From NCBI GenBank assembly GCA_038496445.1, contig JALMLS010000048.1, positions 38,769 through 102,768 of the forward strand: a stretch of 64,000 nucleotides of DNA. The letters are read 5' to 3'. Shown here one piece after another: positions 1-12,216 of the stretch. The DNA comes from Trichosphaerium sp. ATCC 40318 (taxonomy: Eukaryota; Discosea; Flabellinia; Trichosidae). A program made the translations under genes and the position numbers. The stretch's first letter is position 1, and the number at the start of each line of letters is the position of its first letter. A model generated the notes under the pieces. That model saw nothing but the letters and a program-made list of their open reading frames with translations. It was not told where the DNA came from and made no database searches.

Positions 1-608
1 TGTTTTTGTTCCTCAAGACGATGATATACTACAAGTTGAAGCACCTACAGGATACATGAGCAAAGGCTTTGATCACTTTTATAGCATTAACGTTACAACA
101 GGTACCTTACTTTTCTTTAAAGACAGTTTGTTCAGCCTGTTTAACATTGTCTAGGTGACTTGACTCCATTGCCAACTACAACAGGAGAAATTCCGTTCCC
201 ACTCGTATTTAGTACAGCTGATAGTACTCATGCCATGGGTGCATGGTCTCCAGGGTTACCTTCGCCAGGTACAAGCTAATAAATTTTTGCTCTTTAAATG
301 AACTAGAAAAGACTTACGATTTTTAAAGAGTATCCAAGCGCTGGTTACGGGAAATTTCATTTTCACTTCGCAAATGATCCGAACTCAACCAATAAATGGA
401 CTTTAGTACACAGGTATTGTAAAGGATACTGAAAAAAAAACGTGTTTCTTTACATAGGTTTTTTGAAGGTTTTTTTTTTGTTTATTTTATTACTAGAAAC
501 AAAAATGTTAAGGCAGGCACAACAATGCATTACAACGCTTATATATGTGTTGGTACTTTGCAACAGGTATCCACGTGTATGACTCGTGTACACTCTAAAT
601 TTGAATAA
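1..608 (+). CDS. 3' part of an unrecognised, probably extracellular protein
   Basis: The window opens inside this gene. Four coding blocks join cleanly: 1-101, 155-268, 329 to about 412, and 497-608. The introns start GTACC, GTACA and GTATT and end in TAG, AAG and TAG. The joined product is rich in Thr, Ser, Pro and aromatic residues, with stretches such as GAWSPGLPSPEYPSAGYGKF and HFHFANDPNSTNKW, and stops at TAA 606-608. I do not recognise the family. The composition suggests an extracellular or lumenal beta-rich domain. The amino terminus, and therefore any signal peptide, lies outside the window. It is followed in the same direction by another secreted-type gene. Confidence 0.55.
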
Positions 609-832
609 ACTGGTAAATAAGCCACAATATGTGTAGACTTAATTGAAAATTGGTAGCTTGTGAACCTTAACTTCACGAGATTGTTTAACAAGAAAATTAG
701 TATGTTAAAAGTGTAATGGATAATTTTCTTAGTAGTGCCAGCTTGTTCAACAATCCCATAAAGCTCCGCTCCTTTGAATCACAATCATTTAACACCGAGA
801 TTATATATACGTCACAACGCGGCAACTCAAAG

Positions 833-2259
833 ATGAAGGCAATAAAAGCGATTTGTATTCTATGGATTACAATATGTATCTACCAACAAACGTAAATATT
901 TACCTAACTAACCAATGTTAGTTCTAGGCATGTACCACGCTCAACCACCCATACCCGAAGCGTCTGGCTGCGATTGCGATTGTATGGCTTGTAGTGCTTG
1001 CGATTTTGAAAATGCTTGTATGACGGTGACCGCTACGAGTGGTGATGGTAAGTTCTTTTGCGTTTTTTGAGTTTCTTTTGAATGAACCGTTTTTCCCCAC
1101 GTGTTTGTAAAATACGTTACAATTACGTTATTGTGTCTTTGATTTTTCTCCTATTCTTCTAACCAATGTTGCTAGTGCTGCTGGACGGCATCGGTAATTG
1201 TGTGATAGTAGAATCAGCTGTAACCGGCGAGATTCGTGGAACACAAACCAATGATTGTATCCTTATACAAGGATCAGGGGCAGTCATTAATGAAATCAAT
1301 AGTAGAAATGGTGATGATTGTATTATTGTACGAGACGGAGCTACACTAGAAGGACGTATAAGTGGAGGTAAGCTTAGACATAAACTACTTAGTTTGACTT
1401 TGATAGGAAATGACAATGATTGTTTACGATTGACTCAAGTGACTACATCAGATATTGTAGGAGGTGCTGGAAATGATGATATTATAATAGAGGGAATTAC
1501 TGTGAACCCGAGGGTGGTTGAAAAACGAGCAGATGAGCAGACCCCGTAAGTACTACAATTCAATTTAAGTTGTAAAGTTATTGTTACTTAATGAAGTGAA
1601 AGGTCGAGCTTGAATGGGCAAGCTGGTGATGATTGTATTAGAGTAACTCCTTTTGATGGTGTTCAACCATTCATGGGAAACGTTTTAGGAGGCGGTGATA
1701 ATGATTGTATTGATGTTCAAACCAGTGACGTTCTCACTATTTCAGGTATTTGGAATTATACCTTTGCTTTGTTTAAGTCTAGCTTCTAACTGTTTTAAGG
1801 TGGTAATGGTAATGATGTTATGTATGCCAGATGTTCTGTTATGGTGAATATGAATGGAGCTGCTGGCAACGATGTAATGATTGTAGAAGAAGTGACAATA
1901 CGTACTCAATAGCTTCAGGCTGTCATTAAGACTTACTTTCCTTAGAACCATTCTCAACTGTTAGGAGTGCTGTCAATGGTGCTGACGGAGCTGATAGAAT
2001 TCTTGTTGAAAGCCTCACTCAAAACATGGTTATACCTAATGGAAGGATAGTTGGTGGTGGAGTTGACGATCCTAATGACAGGTACAACTAATTAAAATTT
2101 AGATACTGATTTTGACATTCGTTTAGTTGCTGTTCTCGTGTAGACCCTTCTGTTTTCGAAGTTGCCAATTGCGAAGATGAAACGTGTCCTCCTATCAGTG
2201 AATCAACGTGTCCTAGGCGTATTGGTGATTGTGTACCGTTTGTGTTTGATAGTAGCTAA
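833..2259 (+). CDS. Secreted protein with RTX-like Gly/Asp calcium-binding repeats
   Basis: The start at ATG 833 is chosen because splicing a 52-base intron (876-927, with CTAAC before the acceptor) gives a good signal peptide beginning MKAIKAICILWITIC. A short Cys-rich patch (CDCDCMACSACDF) follows. The rest of the protein, carried on several exons, is a ladder of repeats related to the RTX nonapeptide GGxGxDxhx: GGAGNDDII, GGGDNDCID, GGNGNDVMY, GAAGNDVMI, GADGADRIL and a GGNDNDCL variant created at a splice junction. In bacteria such repeats bind calcium and fold as a parallel beta-roll in type I secreted proteins. Here a eukaryotic signal peptide and introns show an established nuclear gene. 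Many repeats carry a Cys (NDC, DDC), unusual for bacterial RTX and suggestive of disulfide staples. There is no catalytic domain and nothing marks it as a toxin. Stop TAA is at 2257-2259. The family call rests on the repeat pattern only. Confidence 0.7.
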
Positions 2260-3069
2260 AAACAATAAATAATGCTAGGTATTTAAGCGATGAAACACTC
2301 GTGACAGTACAGCAAGCTAGTGAGTTCTGTGCATTTTGTGCCACATTGAGATTGTGATGCCTTTTACAAAGTTATGGCACTGAGTATTCGTTATTTGAAC
2401 AATCTACTGAAACTGTCTTTGTACTTCTCATTCATCCGAAGAATTGCATGGACGTGAGCTTACGGGCAGGTGGTGCTATGCATTCTGACATATAAACACT
2501 CTTTGGGTGCTTATCCAGGCTGGTTGTTAGCATGCAAAAAGAAAGAAAATAATTGGTGTTTCTTAGCTCCAACACGCAAATGAGCACAAGGCAAGGACCG
2601 AAACTTGGAGAATCCGGGTTACAGTAGGCAAGTGAACCACATATTGATAATATTGATTTACATCATTTTGTTATTTCGTCCATTTATTCCATATTTGTCC
2701 AAATGAGCAACCAAGAGATTTGTGTTGTTTGCAAATGACATTGTTTTGCAAAATTAATACGCGGTACCTGCATTGTCGTCGTTATGGCGTTCATCTATCT
2801 TGTTGAATATCTGAATAGCATTGGCTTGCTCATGGAAATATGCTGTTCCAACTGCAAATGCGCTGAACTCCTGTACAACACTATGTCCACGTGATGGAAA
2901 ATTACAAGTATGTTGGTCGCTTTTTTATGATCACGTGATTCTACACTAAACTATTAAACGTGGGATAATGTATTTGGTAATAAATAGCGAGCATGCGCCA
3001 GGAATAAAATAGCAATTTGGACTATTAGACCTCTCAACTTAATTTGTTTTTTTTCAGTCTGGTTACATT
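2260..3069. other. Intergenic, no gene seen
   Basis: This stretch lies between the RTX-like gene and the helicase. It contains AT-rich sequence with only short broken frames and two CACGTG hexamers near 2885 and 2934. It should hold the helicase promoter, but no element can be named. Confidence 0.4.
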
Positions 3070-6000
3070 ATGAGAGGTCGAGGGCGTGGCGGTCGCCGTA
3101 AAATGCCCCGATGGATGCTAGCCAAGAGGTACAGCGAAGCGAAAAAAGCAAAAGCGAAAGAATTAGATAAAATGAACGAATTACAAGTCGTTATACAAGG
3201 AAGTGGGTCTACAGTCCATTTAGACTTCCAATTGACAGGGCCGCAAACAGCAACTTGCTCGAAATTCAAGAATACCACTATTGAGCAAGAATTCAGGCGT
3301 ATTAGAGGTTACTCTTATGGTATTCTAAGAAGTTTGATTTTAAATAACGTTCCCGCCTAACAATTCGTGTAGATAACGCAACCAAATGCTTCTCTATACC
3401 TTTAGACAGTACAAGAATTTGCTTAACGCTTTAGATAATCCTTTTGTTTTAACGTTTATTATTAGGCTTAAAAGACCTTGAAAACGCATTGTCAACGCGT
3501 AATGACCTTCCCACAATTAAATTGAACCCTCCTCCTAAACTTGTTATCAATTTGGTTAAGAAATGGCAAAAACACAGGTACTCTACACTGTCTACGTTCT
3601 AAAGCTGTGGAATGAAAGTTGTTTCTGACATCTGTCAACAGGGCAACACATCAAGCAATAGACTTTACTAAAATACCGTCTAATCTCCTTTGTTCTCTAC
3701 TGCCATTCCAAATGCGAGGCGTAACGTACGTATATTTTTGTTCAGTTTTTGTGAGGAAACCACAAAAACCAGCGCTTCAGGTCATCTTCTGACTTATCCT
3801 TCTTATTAATAATAACGCACTAGTTTTGCCATTCAGAATAATGGTTCTGTCCTTTTGTTCGGTACGTCAGCAATGAAAAAAAAAGGAATTGAGACTACTT
3901 TTTATTCAAACGTAAATGCAGTGCCTTTGTTCATTTGTGGGTTTAGACGAGATGGGTCTTGGTAAAACAATACAAGCTATCGCTATATCATCAAACTATG
4001 AAGAAGATTGGCCAGTTCTTACTATAGTACCTTCAGCACTTAAAGATCAATGGGAAGCACAGTTTCGAAGGTAAAGTTATTCTCTACAATTTTTCTGATT
4101 GTTCATAAAAGGTGGTTGCCTGACATGACGAGAGGTTATAGTAGTATTTGTATTATCAGATCTGGGAAAGATAATATACCTAGAAATTCTAAAATATATA
4201 TTGTCAGCTTTGACATGGTCAGTAGGATAAAGGCTAAGCTTGATGAACTTGGTTCGTTTTTTTTCCTTTTATTTTTTTTTCTTTTTTGCAATCACTCTTG
4301 TTTATTCCTTTCTGCCTTTCTTTCTTCGTCATTATTAAATATAACATCGATTGTTTTTTTATTGTTAACTTACTTTTAGATTGTGGTGTTGTTATTGTAG
4401 ACGAATCACACTACATCAAGAACTTGAAGGCACTACGTACAAAGGCTATTGTTCCTTTGATTAAAAAAGCAAAGAGGCAATTATTACTAACTGGAACACC
4501 AACTTTATCTCGCCCAGCTGAATTATATGCGCAATTACAAGCCATAGGTAAGTTTCATTGCTTGAAGAACCCGTTTTGAGGATTCGTTGTTTGTAAAACA
4601 AGTCATACTTTACCCTTACAGAGTCTAGGCATGCCAATTTTTCCATCTTTCAAACAGTTTTCTTTACGCTATTGTAAAGCGTTTATGGGTCCTCATGGAT
4701 GGGATACAAATGGTGCTTGCAATCTACAAGGTAATTAAATTAAAATAACATACTTTTGTTAATTGTGAGAGTTCTAGAGTTACATGCAGTTCTTCGTGCA
4801 ACGTTGATGGTCAGGAGAGCAAAAGAAGATGTTATTGAAGATATGCCAGATAAGATAAGGCATACAGCTCTTATAGATCTAGATTGTAGATATGCTGTAA
4901 GTGTTTTTTTGTATAGTCACGTGACATTGTTCTAAAAATAGAATAAAACATAGGGCGATCTTGCAAAAGCTATGAGAAGGTTTAAAGAGAGTACAGCAAA
5001 GAGAAGGACTACACCTACTTTTGATGATGAGGATCTTCAAGATGGTTCTAATGCTAAGGTTTATATGATGTCTGGTTTAGCAAAAGTGGATGGAGCTGTT
5101 TTGTATATTGAAAAAGTTCTTGCAGACAACCCTGAAGATCAAATAATAGTGCGCTTTGTTCTTGATAGTTTGAAGTATTTTGCTTGTGTTGGCGTCATGT
5201 TGGATTGTTAGTTAACTGGTTTTGTGTATTAGGTTTTCGCACATCATACAGAGGTTCTGGATACAATAGCTAGAAGTTTTGAAGAAAATAACACGCAGTT
5301 TATTCAAATTGATGGAAGGTAAGACCAAGTTTGAGGGTTTAGAACTGTTCTTTTTTTGAAGCTGATTTAAAAAACTTAGAGTGACAGCTAAAGTACGACC
5401 TGGATTGGTGAAAGTACGTTATATATTCCGTAAAAATCTCCATTATTGTCTTCAGTTAACAAAACGTTTTTAGAGATATCAAACATATAAAAAGTTTCGT
5501 GTTGCTTTGATGAGTATTACTGCAGCATCTACTGGCATCAACTGCAAGTTTTAACAGTGAATTATTATGTTGCTGTAAAAATTTTAATCATGGTTTTCCT
5601 AGCAGCTGTGATGATTTTTTTTTCTAGACATTTTGACATTAAGTAAATTTTTATTAAAAAGCCGTTCTAACCTTTATTCAGTGCAGGTAGCATCCCATGT
5701 AATATTTGTCGAGTTGTATTGGAATCCAGGACAGCTTATACAAGCGGAGGATAGAGCATATCGTATAGGAACAAAGCATACCGTCCACTGTCATTACCTC
5801 ATGGCGAAGGTTTTGAACATTTTTTGAGCATGTAGGCTTACTTATATTTAAGGGCTCTATTGATGATCTTATTTGGCCTATGGTAGAAAACAAGCTTGGT
5901 GTAATCACACGAACGCTTAACGGGGTTGATCAGCGCATGAGAGTTCGTGATCGAACTGATATGAGAGGTGGAAGTAATATCCTTGAAGTGTTGACAAGTG

Positions 6001-6822
6001 GTGATCCTCCACCTGACTTGGTATTGTTTTTCTTGTTTTACTAGAAGACTTACTCCTTTTTTTTTTGTACACAGAATGATCCTATTGAAGAAGATTCAGG
6101 TAGAAAGAAAAAGAATACACGTAAACGTAAACTACAGACGACTAATGGAAAAACTGCACAAAAGAAAAAGAAGAAAGTTACAAAAAAGAAACCTGTTAAG
6201 AAACTGAAAGAAAACAAAGCGCCAAGAAACACTACACTCGTTTCAGATGATGAACCAGATAGTGATGTTATTATATTGAATCAGTCTTATGAACGTATGG
6301 ATATAGATAACGATGGTACGACATAAACTCAAGGAGGGAACAAACAATTTTTGTTTAACGTTTGATTTAGACTCAAATTCAGAAGACGATTTTGTGTTGT
6401 TCTACAAAGCCAAAAAACCAAAAAGAGTACAGAAAACGCAGAAAACCAAACCTAAAAACAATGTTAAGAAACCATCTGTGAAAAAAAATACTAAGGTGGT
6501 ACAAAAACCTCGTGTCCTGCAAAAAAAGCCTCAAACACAAACTCAGATAACAAAAACTTTTAATCACGTGGCCGTTGATGATGATGACGACGATGATAAT
6601 TTTTCTCTTGTCCCACGTAGTCATACTACTCAAAAGCCGGCACAAAAGCAACAAAAATTCAAAAGGAATGTTGTACAATTAAGTACTAGACCCAAGCCAC
6701 GTTCCTCAAGATTTCTTATTGATGATTTATCTGAAGAAGATTCTATTGAGTCTTTTGAAGATACTTCAAAGGGTGAGCTCTTTTTTGTTTCAAGCAATTC
6801 TCTTCTTATGAACTGTGTTTGA
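3070..6822 (+). CDS. SMARCAL1-like: SMARCAL1/HARP-type SNF2 annealing helicase
   Basis: SMARCAL1-family proteins are ATP-driven DNA translocases that re-anneal RPA-coated single strands at stalled forks. The first exon (3070-3319) joins across intron 3320-3372 to give a HARP-domain signature ([20 protein letters not shown] followed by QYKNLLNAL). The SNF2 core follows: Walker [11 protein letters not shown] near 3950, DESHYIKN near 4400 (the DESH form typical of SMARCAL1/ZRANB3), LTGTP near 4490, and a helicase C domain ending in [18 protein letters not shown] near 5720-5775. The tail (about 6080-6800) is Lys-rich with an Asp run and is likely disordered and nuclear. At least ten short introns interrupt it. 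One base appears to be missing near 3406, between SIPLD and QYKN, and a second phase problem lies near 3470, so the N-terminal exons are either mis-assembled or spliced in a way I cannot resolve. The true 3' end may lie beyond the stop at 6820-6822. Confidence 0.88.
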
Positions 6823-7379
6823 AATCAAGCATTATTTTTAGACCTAATTCGGTTTTTATCTCTTTTGTTAATACTGTTTTGCTATCTTTGTTTCCGCTTT
6901 TTTTCTCCTTTTTTATCTTCTTTGACTTTTTAGTTTCATTTGCTTACTGCTCTTTTTAAGGGAATTCTTTCCATCCTAGAATGCTCACCATAACAGATAT
7001 GTTCAAAAACAAGAAAAAACAACAACTGGAAAACACAAGGAAGAGTGGGAGAAGACCCACTTTAGATTTCGTGTAGTTTCAAAAACAAAATGTATAGAAT
7101 GTACCATAAAGCACAAAACCAAGCTAGGGTTACTAGTAATGTCCTTGCTGTTTATGTGAAACCGTTTACGAGCTAAGTGAGTTCCTGCTACTAACGTTAA
7201 TAGAATATCGCCCAACTTGCTGAGTATTATCTTTGAGCAACCACTACATTAAGGTGTCTCGCTACAAACTATAAGTACAGCGTATTAAAATAATTTTTGG
7301 TAGGTGCTTCTTATTGACGAAAAGACATAATCCTATCTGCTTTATTGTGACATACTACAAGAATTCGCGCCAGATGCGT
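6823..7379. other. Intergenic between convergent genes
   Basis: This AT-rich spacer separates the helicase tail from the 3' end of the F-box gene on the other strand. T-rich tracts near 6840-6950 could belong to a last helicase intron. No other feature is supported. Confidence 0.35.
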
Positions 7380-8726
7380 TTATTTTTTATTGTGATGCCT
7401 CACATTCACAAAATCAACGTGTATTAATTTTTTTTCAATGCACGCAACAATTTTTTCTGGCGTTGTATCAAAGTGAACGGAATTTCCTGGGATAGAACCT
7501 TGGTCATTCCATGGATCCGATAACCCAAAAATATAGACCTTACCTCTTGAAGAACCATAAACAAGCTTTAAAGCATCTATATCAACAGTCTGATTGAAAC
7601 CACAAAATCTTTTAAATATTTGTTTAAAGTATGGTTTTTCTGGGCTTCTAATGTCAACTATGCTCAACTGTGTGCTGGTACTTCCACCAATAGTATTATT
7701 TATCAACGTACTAACATTTGATAAATCTTGAATCACAATAACTGGTTTGGGACCTGACCTTTCATCCCATACTTTTGTTGTTGTGTGGTTTGAAGATAGT
7801 ACAAGATTTCCACTAATTGATTTACGAACTGAATAGACACCAGTATCATGGCCTGAGAATTTTGTTCTTATCTTCTCTTGACTAACATCATATATCATCA
7901 CATTCTCGTATGTGCATTCCGTAAATACATAATCAGAAAGTCCAAACGCAATAGAATTCTCATCAACAAAACACATTCCACATGGGTATCGTCCTAGTCT
8001 CCTCCCCACCTTACCGTAGGATGTAACTGTATGACTCCTATTCCAAGTAATTATTCCATCAGTTACACCTACAGCTATGGAATTTTTACTGATTGCACAT
8101 GTTTTGGCTATTGAGAGTTTGGGATGAGTCAGCTTTGTAGTCCTTGTATTTTCTTGAAACATCAAGAAACCATCTTTACTTGATGTTTTGCATCCACAAA
8201 CAAGAATGCGGTTATTATTTTCTGGATCTATTCTAAGGTCACCTATCCAACCGCGTTTTAGCTTCAAACGCTCAATTTTGAATGTCGTTGAGGTTTGATT
8301 TCTGAAAGTTCTGCGTTTAATTTTAAATGTCGTTGTGGTTTGATTTCTGAAAGTGTGATTTCTGAAAGTTCTGTGTTTAATTTTAATTATTTTTTTGGTT
8401 CTTTCTTTCCATGATTCTTGCTGTTTTATGACAAAACGTGATTGTTTGTACACCCATAAAGGCGTTGGGAAGGTTTTAGCGTACATACAGCTCCAAACAA
8501 AGTCTGTACTACAGATGTCGTTCATGCTTAGGCAAGCTGTTGACAGCGCCAGAATATCTCCGTACGCCACGTGCGATAATATCTCAAAAAGCGTTTCCGT
8601 TGGCAAGTGTAATAGATGGAGCTCATCGCTATCCTGAAAACATGACTGACTCGTTGATGTGTAGCTCATTTGGTAAGAAGAATTGCCGAAGTAAGTTGAC
8701 CAGCTGTGAATTTTTACCGCGAACAT
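7380..8726 (-). CDS. Intronless F-box protein with WD40-like beta-propeller
   Basis: A single uninterrupted frame of 448 codons in a region where neighbours are full of introns. ATG 8726 gives the longest product; an internal Met at 8669 just before the F-box is equally plausible. Residues about 40-85 look like an F-box (LHLPTETLFEILSHVAYGDI followed by TACLSMNDIC), which would bind Skp1 in an SCF ubiquitin ligase. Residues about 110-150 contain a short internal repeat built on TFRNQTTTTFKIKR. The remainder has degenerate WD40 character, with KFSGHDTGVYSVRKSISGNL and TTKVWDERSG as the clearest blade. The target is unknown. Lack of introns and the F-box-plus-repeat design resemble families expanded in giant viruses of amoebae and in amoebal genomes, so transfer or retroposition is possible but unproven. 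Confidence 0.75.
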   Translation of the reverse strand: MFAVKIHSWSTYFGNSSYQMSYTSTSQSCFQDSDELHLLHLPTETLFEILSHVAYGDILALSTACLSMNDICSTDFVWSCMYAKTFPTPLWVYKQSRFVIKQQESWKERTKKIIKIKHRTFRNHTFRNQTTTTFKIKRRTFRNQTSTTFKIERLKLKRGWIGDLRIDPENNNRILVCGCKTSSKDGFLMFQENTRTTKLTHPKLSIAKTCAISKNSIAVGVTDGIITWNRSHTVTSYGKVGRRLGRYPCGMCFVDENSIAFGLSDYVFTECTYENVMIYDVSQEKIRTKFSGHDTGVYSVRKSISGNLVLSSNHTTTKVWDERSGPKPVIVIQDLSNVSTLINNTIGGSTSTQLSIVDIRSPEKPYFKQIFKRFCGFNQTVDIDALKLVYGSSRGKVYIFGLSDPWNDQGSIPGNSVHFDTTPEKIVACIEKKLIHVDFVNVRHHNKK

Positions 8727-8858
8727 AATGGTTAAGCAGACCGTTTACGCGCCTATAAGTTATTTATAACTTGAAACCGCTTTGTTAACATTCTTTACAT
8801 TCCAAAGGCAACCAAAAACATCATTGATTTAGTACAGGGCTAGAACATGCTCCAAATT

Positions 8859-11800
8859 TATTTGGTAGGTGAACTTGTCATCCAAAATTCTAGCAGAGTT
8901 TTGCCATGTATGTCTGAATGTTTAATAAACGGATTGGACATATTTAATGGCTCCCCATTTATCATCAATTTTTCTACATAAACATTCGACTCTGAGACAT
9001 TATGTGCAATAACGACCTAACAGTGAAATCATTTGGTTTTTTTTTTGTTATAAATGCAGTTTAGTCTTTATGACGTACTAAATCACCATCATCGCGGTTT
9101 ATAGTCAAACTTGAGAACAAGGGAGATCCGATCATATATCTATCTGAACCAGAAAGCGGATAAAATCCAAGAGCACCAAAAACATACCAAGCCGACATTG
9201 TACCTTTTTAAGTTTCAGTTTTTTTTTTCTTATTTAATTCTTTAAAAACAATGTACCATAGTCATCATTACCAGGTAGACCATCAGGCCCAACGCCTAGT
9301 TCCAATTATTCTATCAAATTGTTTTACAGGTTATCTTTACTTACCGTATTGTTCCTTCATGTTGTACTTAACCCACTTCTGTGTTAAGTCTGGTCTTCCA
9401 GCGAAATCAAATAAGTATGCAGCAAGCAAATCTTCCTCATTACCAGCCCAGTAATATGGGTTAGGCAAAGCATTAGGGAAGTACTCAGCACGCGAGAAAA
9501 ATATATCAAGTTGCTCAACGAAGTACTCTTGGCTTCCAAAAAGCTTGATAAGTCCAGGAACATCTCCAGGAACAAACCTAATAAATAGTGTTAAATTCTA
9601 AGCAAAAAAAAAAAAAGAAGAAAATGCTACGACTTTGTTAGTGCAAAACTCGTACCATCTGTAGTGCCAAGCGTCACCTTCAACATATCGTTCATCGAAT
9701 ACGTCGATCCAAGTTAGTGGGCATTCCCATTTTCCTTCTGAAGTCTTAGGACAGAAAAACTTATACTCTTTGTTCCAAACGTTCTAAATCACGTGGTCAG
9801 AAAAAAGATTTTAACAAGAATTCAGTTTGAATTTGGATTACCATGTAATTCTTTGATGAGTTTCTGAACATTTCAGCATCAGTCGTGTGATTAAGGTACT
9901 CAGCTATAGTAGATAACGCCCAGTCGTCATCTAAGGTAATAAAACATCAGCGAGTTTTTTTTTAAAGCGTAAACTTTCGGTTGTACAAGAGTAATCTTGA
10001 GTCAATACAGCTCCGTGTTTATCTTTTTCAAATGGGATGTAGCCGATAGTATGCCAATCTTGAGTGTCTGTACGACCATTGTGCCCCTGAGGGTATAACG
10101 ATCCATTCTTTAATCCTTGATAAACCATCTCCAAATCGAAATCAATGAATCCTTAACAACAGTCAGAGCTTCACGAATACATTAAGACCAAATTATGTAT
10201 TCACAAAACTATTCACCTTTGGCTATAGCATCAGCAATAATAACACTACGCAGAAAAAGTTAGAATAAATCCAAAAAAAGTACATCAAAAAAAATTTTAA
10301 AAAAGTAGGCATTTGATACGTGCGTTGTGTGCTGGCCTTCCATACAATCTGTATATCCTACACAAAGTATGTCCGTTAATCAGATTTGACTACGTTTATT
10401 GGTTGTACCATTGGCAAGCGGCCATCGCGGGAAATCTCCGCCTTGCTCATACATTAGGATTAATGATTTTACAATATCGTTAAATCTATCCGGTTGTATT
10501 ATTGCCAACCAGGGGAACTCTGTTCTATGTACATCCCATATACTCATATCGCTGTAAAAACCTTTCTGATTTCCTTCAAGAGAATGCACCTTGTCATCAA
10601 AACCCATATATTCGCCACCTGATTGCAGCATAAAAAACTATTATTTTAAGGTGCTGCTATACCTGGTTCACTAAATACTGTTGGCGCCATTAGAGTGTGG
10701 TAGTAAGCGGTATAAAACTTTATACGATCTTCGTCAGTCCCACCAACAACTTGGATACGATCAAGCTCTGTTTGCCAAACATTCTATTTAACAAGTATCA
10801 GATAAGAAAATTTGCTTTTTCTATCAATTAGAAACTTACTGTTGTTTCTGCTAGGACGGTATCAAAGTCTCCTCCTTTTACCTCACTAACAATGTTACTC
10901 CTCGCGTGATCGATACTTATCGAAGAAATTCCAACGATCATTTCTAACACAGTATTAATCATAACGAAGTTCGTTAGGTAGCACCGATATTGTTCACTGA
11001 ATTCTTATCAAAAACTATAAATCCTCCAATATCTTTACCGCGAGCAGACGCATCCGCTGTAATTTTATCATCATTCCATACACCAGAACTAGAAAATATG
11101 CCAGTTTTGAATTGAGCAACAAAGTATGAGTTGTATCCTCCAAAACGACCTGATAAACTTCCCTTTTGGTATAAAAAGTTAGCATAGTTCAACGTTTCTG
11201 GTCCATACCATATTTCTAACCCAACCGCTCACTTCTTGCTTACTTTGATCTATAAATATCGACGCATTTCCACAACCTCCTTCTTCCAAAGTATGACTAG
11301 TCAGAACGTCAAATAGACGTTAAAAAAGTCTTTTTTGACACTTGCCTAATATCGAAAAGGATAACTTTTTCCTTGTTGTCAACGAAATTATATCGATGCA
11401 CTCCAACATGCTCAGTAGCAGTTAACTCAACTTGAATATTGTATCTTTCTAGAGAAACACTATAATACCTAACACCAGCTTAACATTCTCACTACACCCA
11501 GAAGTATGACTTACCCTGGCTTTGCCACTTCAGTTTTATGCGAATACTTTGAATAAAATCCGTAGTCCTTAACATCACTTGACGTAGGCACGCGATCAAT
11601 AGGCATAACGCCAATAGTACCTGTTAAAGAAGAAAAAGATTACACAAAGAAAAGTTGTCCACATTTTTTACAAAAAGCTTACCGTAGTCTAATGCTCCTG
11701 AACCAACCATGTGCGTATGAGAAAAAACACGAATGTATTCATCTGTATTTGGGTTTTAAGAACTTATGTTTGTTGTGTGGGCTCTGTACCGTCGTAGTAG

Positions 11801-12072
11801 TAGCCTCCAAAGTGATTAAACGGTAAGAATATATTATCATACGCTACAGTGTCAGGACCAACACGTGCTAATCCAAAAGGCCTTTGAGCGCCAGGAGGAG
11901 TGCTTCCGATTCTAAAAAGCGCAAATAAACACGTGAATATGGAAGTATAAGGAAAGTACCCATAACCAGTACCACCGCTGCCAATATGTGGGTCCACGTG
12001 GTCGTAATTAGATGCGCAAATGCCAAGTACAAATACAAGTAATGAAAGGCAGATAAGCTTGTATATTGACAT
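8859..12072 (-). CDS. Secreted GH92 alpha-mannosidase
   Basis: Glycoside hydrolase family 92 comprises calcium-dependent exo-alpha-mannosidases that trim high-mannose glycans. ATG 12072 starts a signal peptide (MSIYKLICLSLLVFVLGICA), followed by the family opening VDPHIGSGGTGYG and then GAQRPFGLARVGPDT. Later exons give SHTHMVGSGALDYGTIGVMP, the conserved YSDMSIWDVHRTEFPWL block near 10560, GYTDCMEGQ near 10350, DDWALSTIAEYL near 9920, EGDAWHYRWFVPGDVPGL near 9650, and GLDGLPGNDDYGTMSAWYVF near 9200-9260. The last exon gives VIAHNVSESNVYVEKLMING and ends at TAA on minus at 8861-8859. About ten short introns are inferred. The product is full length for the family. With the GH38 enzyme at 52202 it gives this window two mannosidases of different fold. 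Confidence 0.9.
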
Positions 12073-12216
12073 CTTTTCTGAGCTTTCGGTCAAAACTGTG
12101 GTCAACGTCACACTCTGACATTTTGTTTTACATTGTGCTTACATTGCCTGTGTTAGGTAATCTTTTTAAATAGAATTTATGAGGTTTATTGGTTATTTGA
12201 ACCGTTGAGGTGATAG

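Noticed and set aside
833-2259. Calling the RTX-like protein a haemolysin or toxin
   Set aside because: Only calcium-binding-type repeats are present; no pore-forming, protease or other effector domain can be seen.
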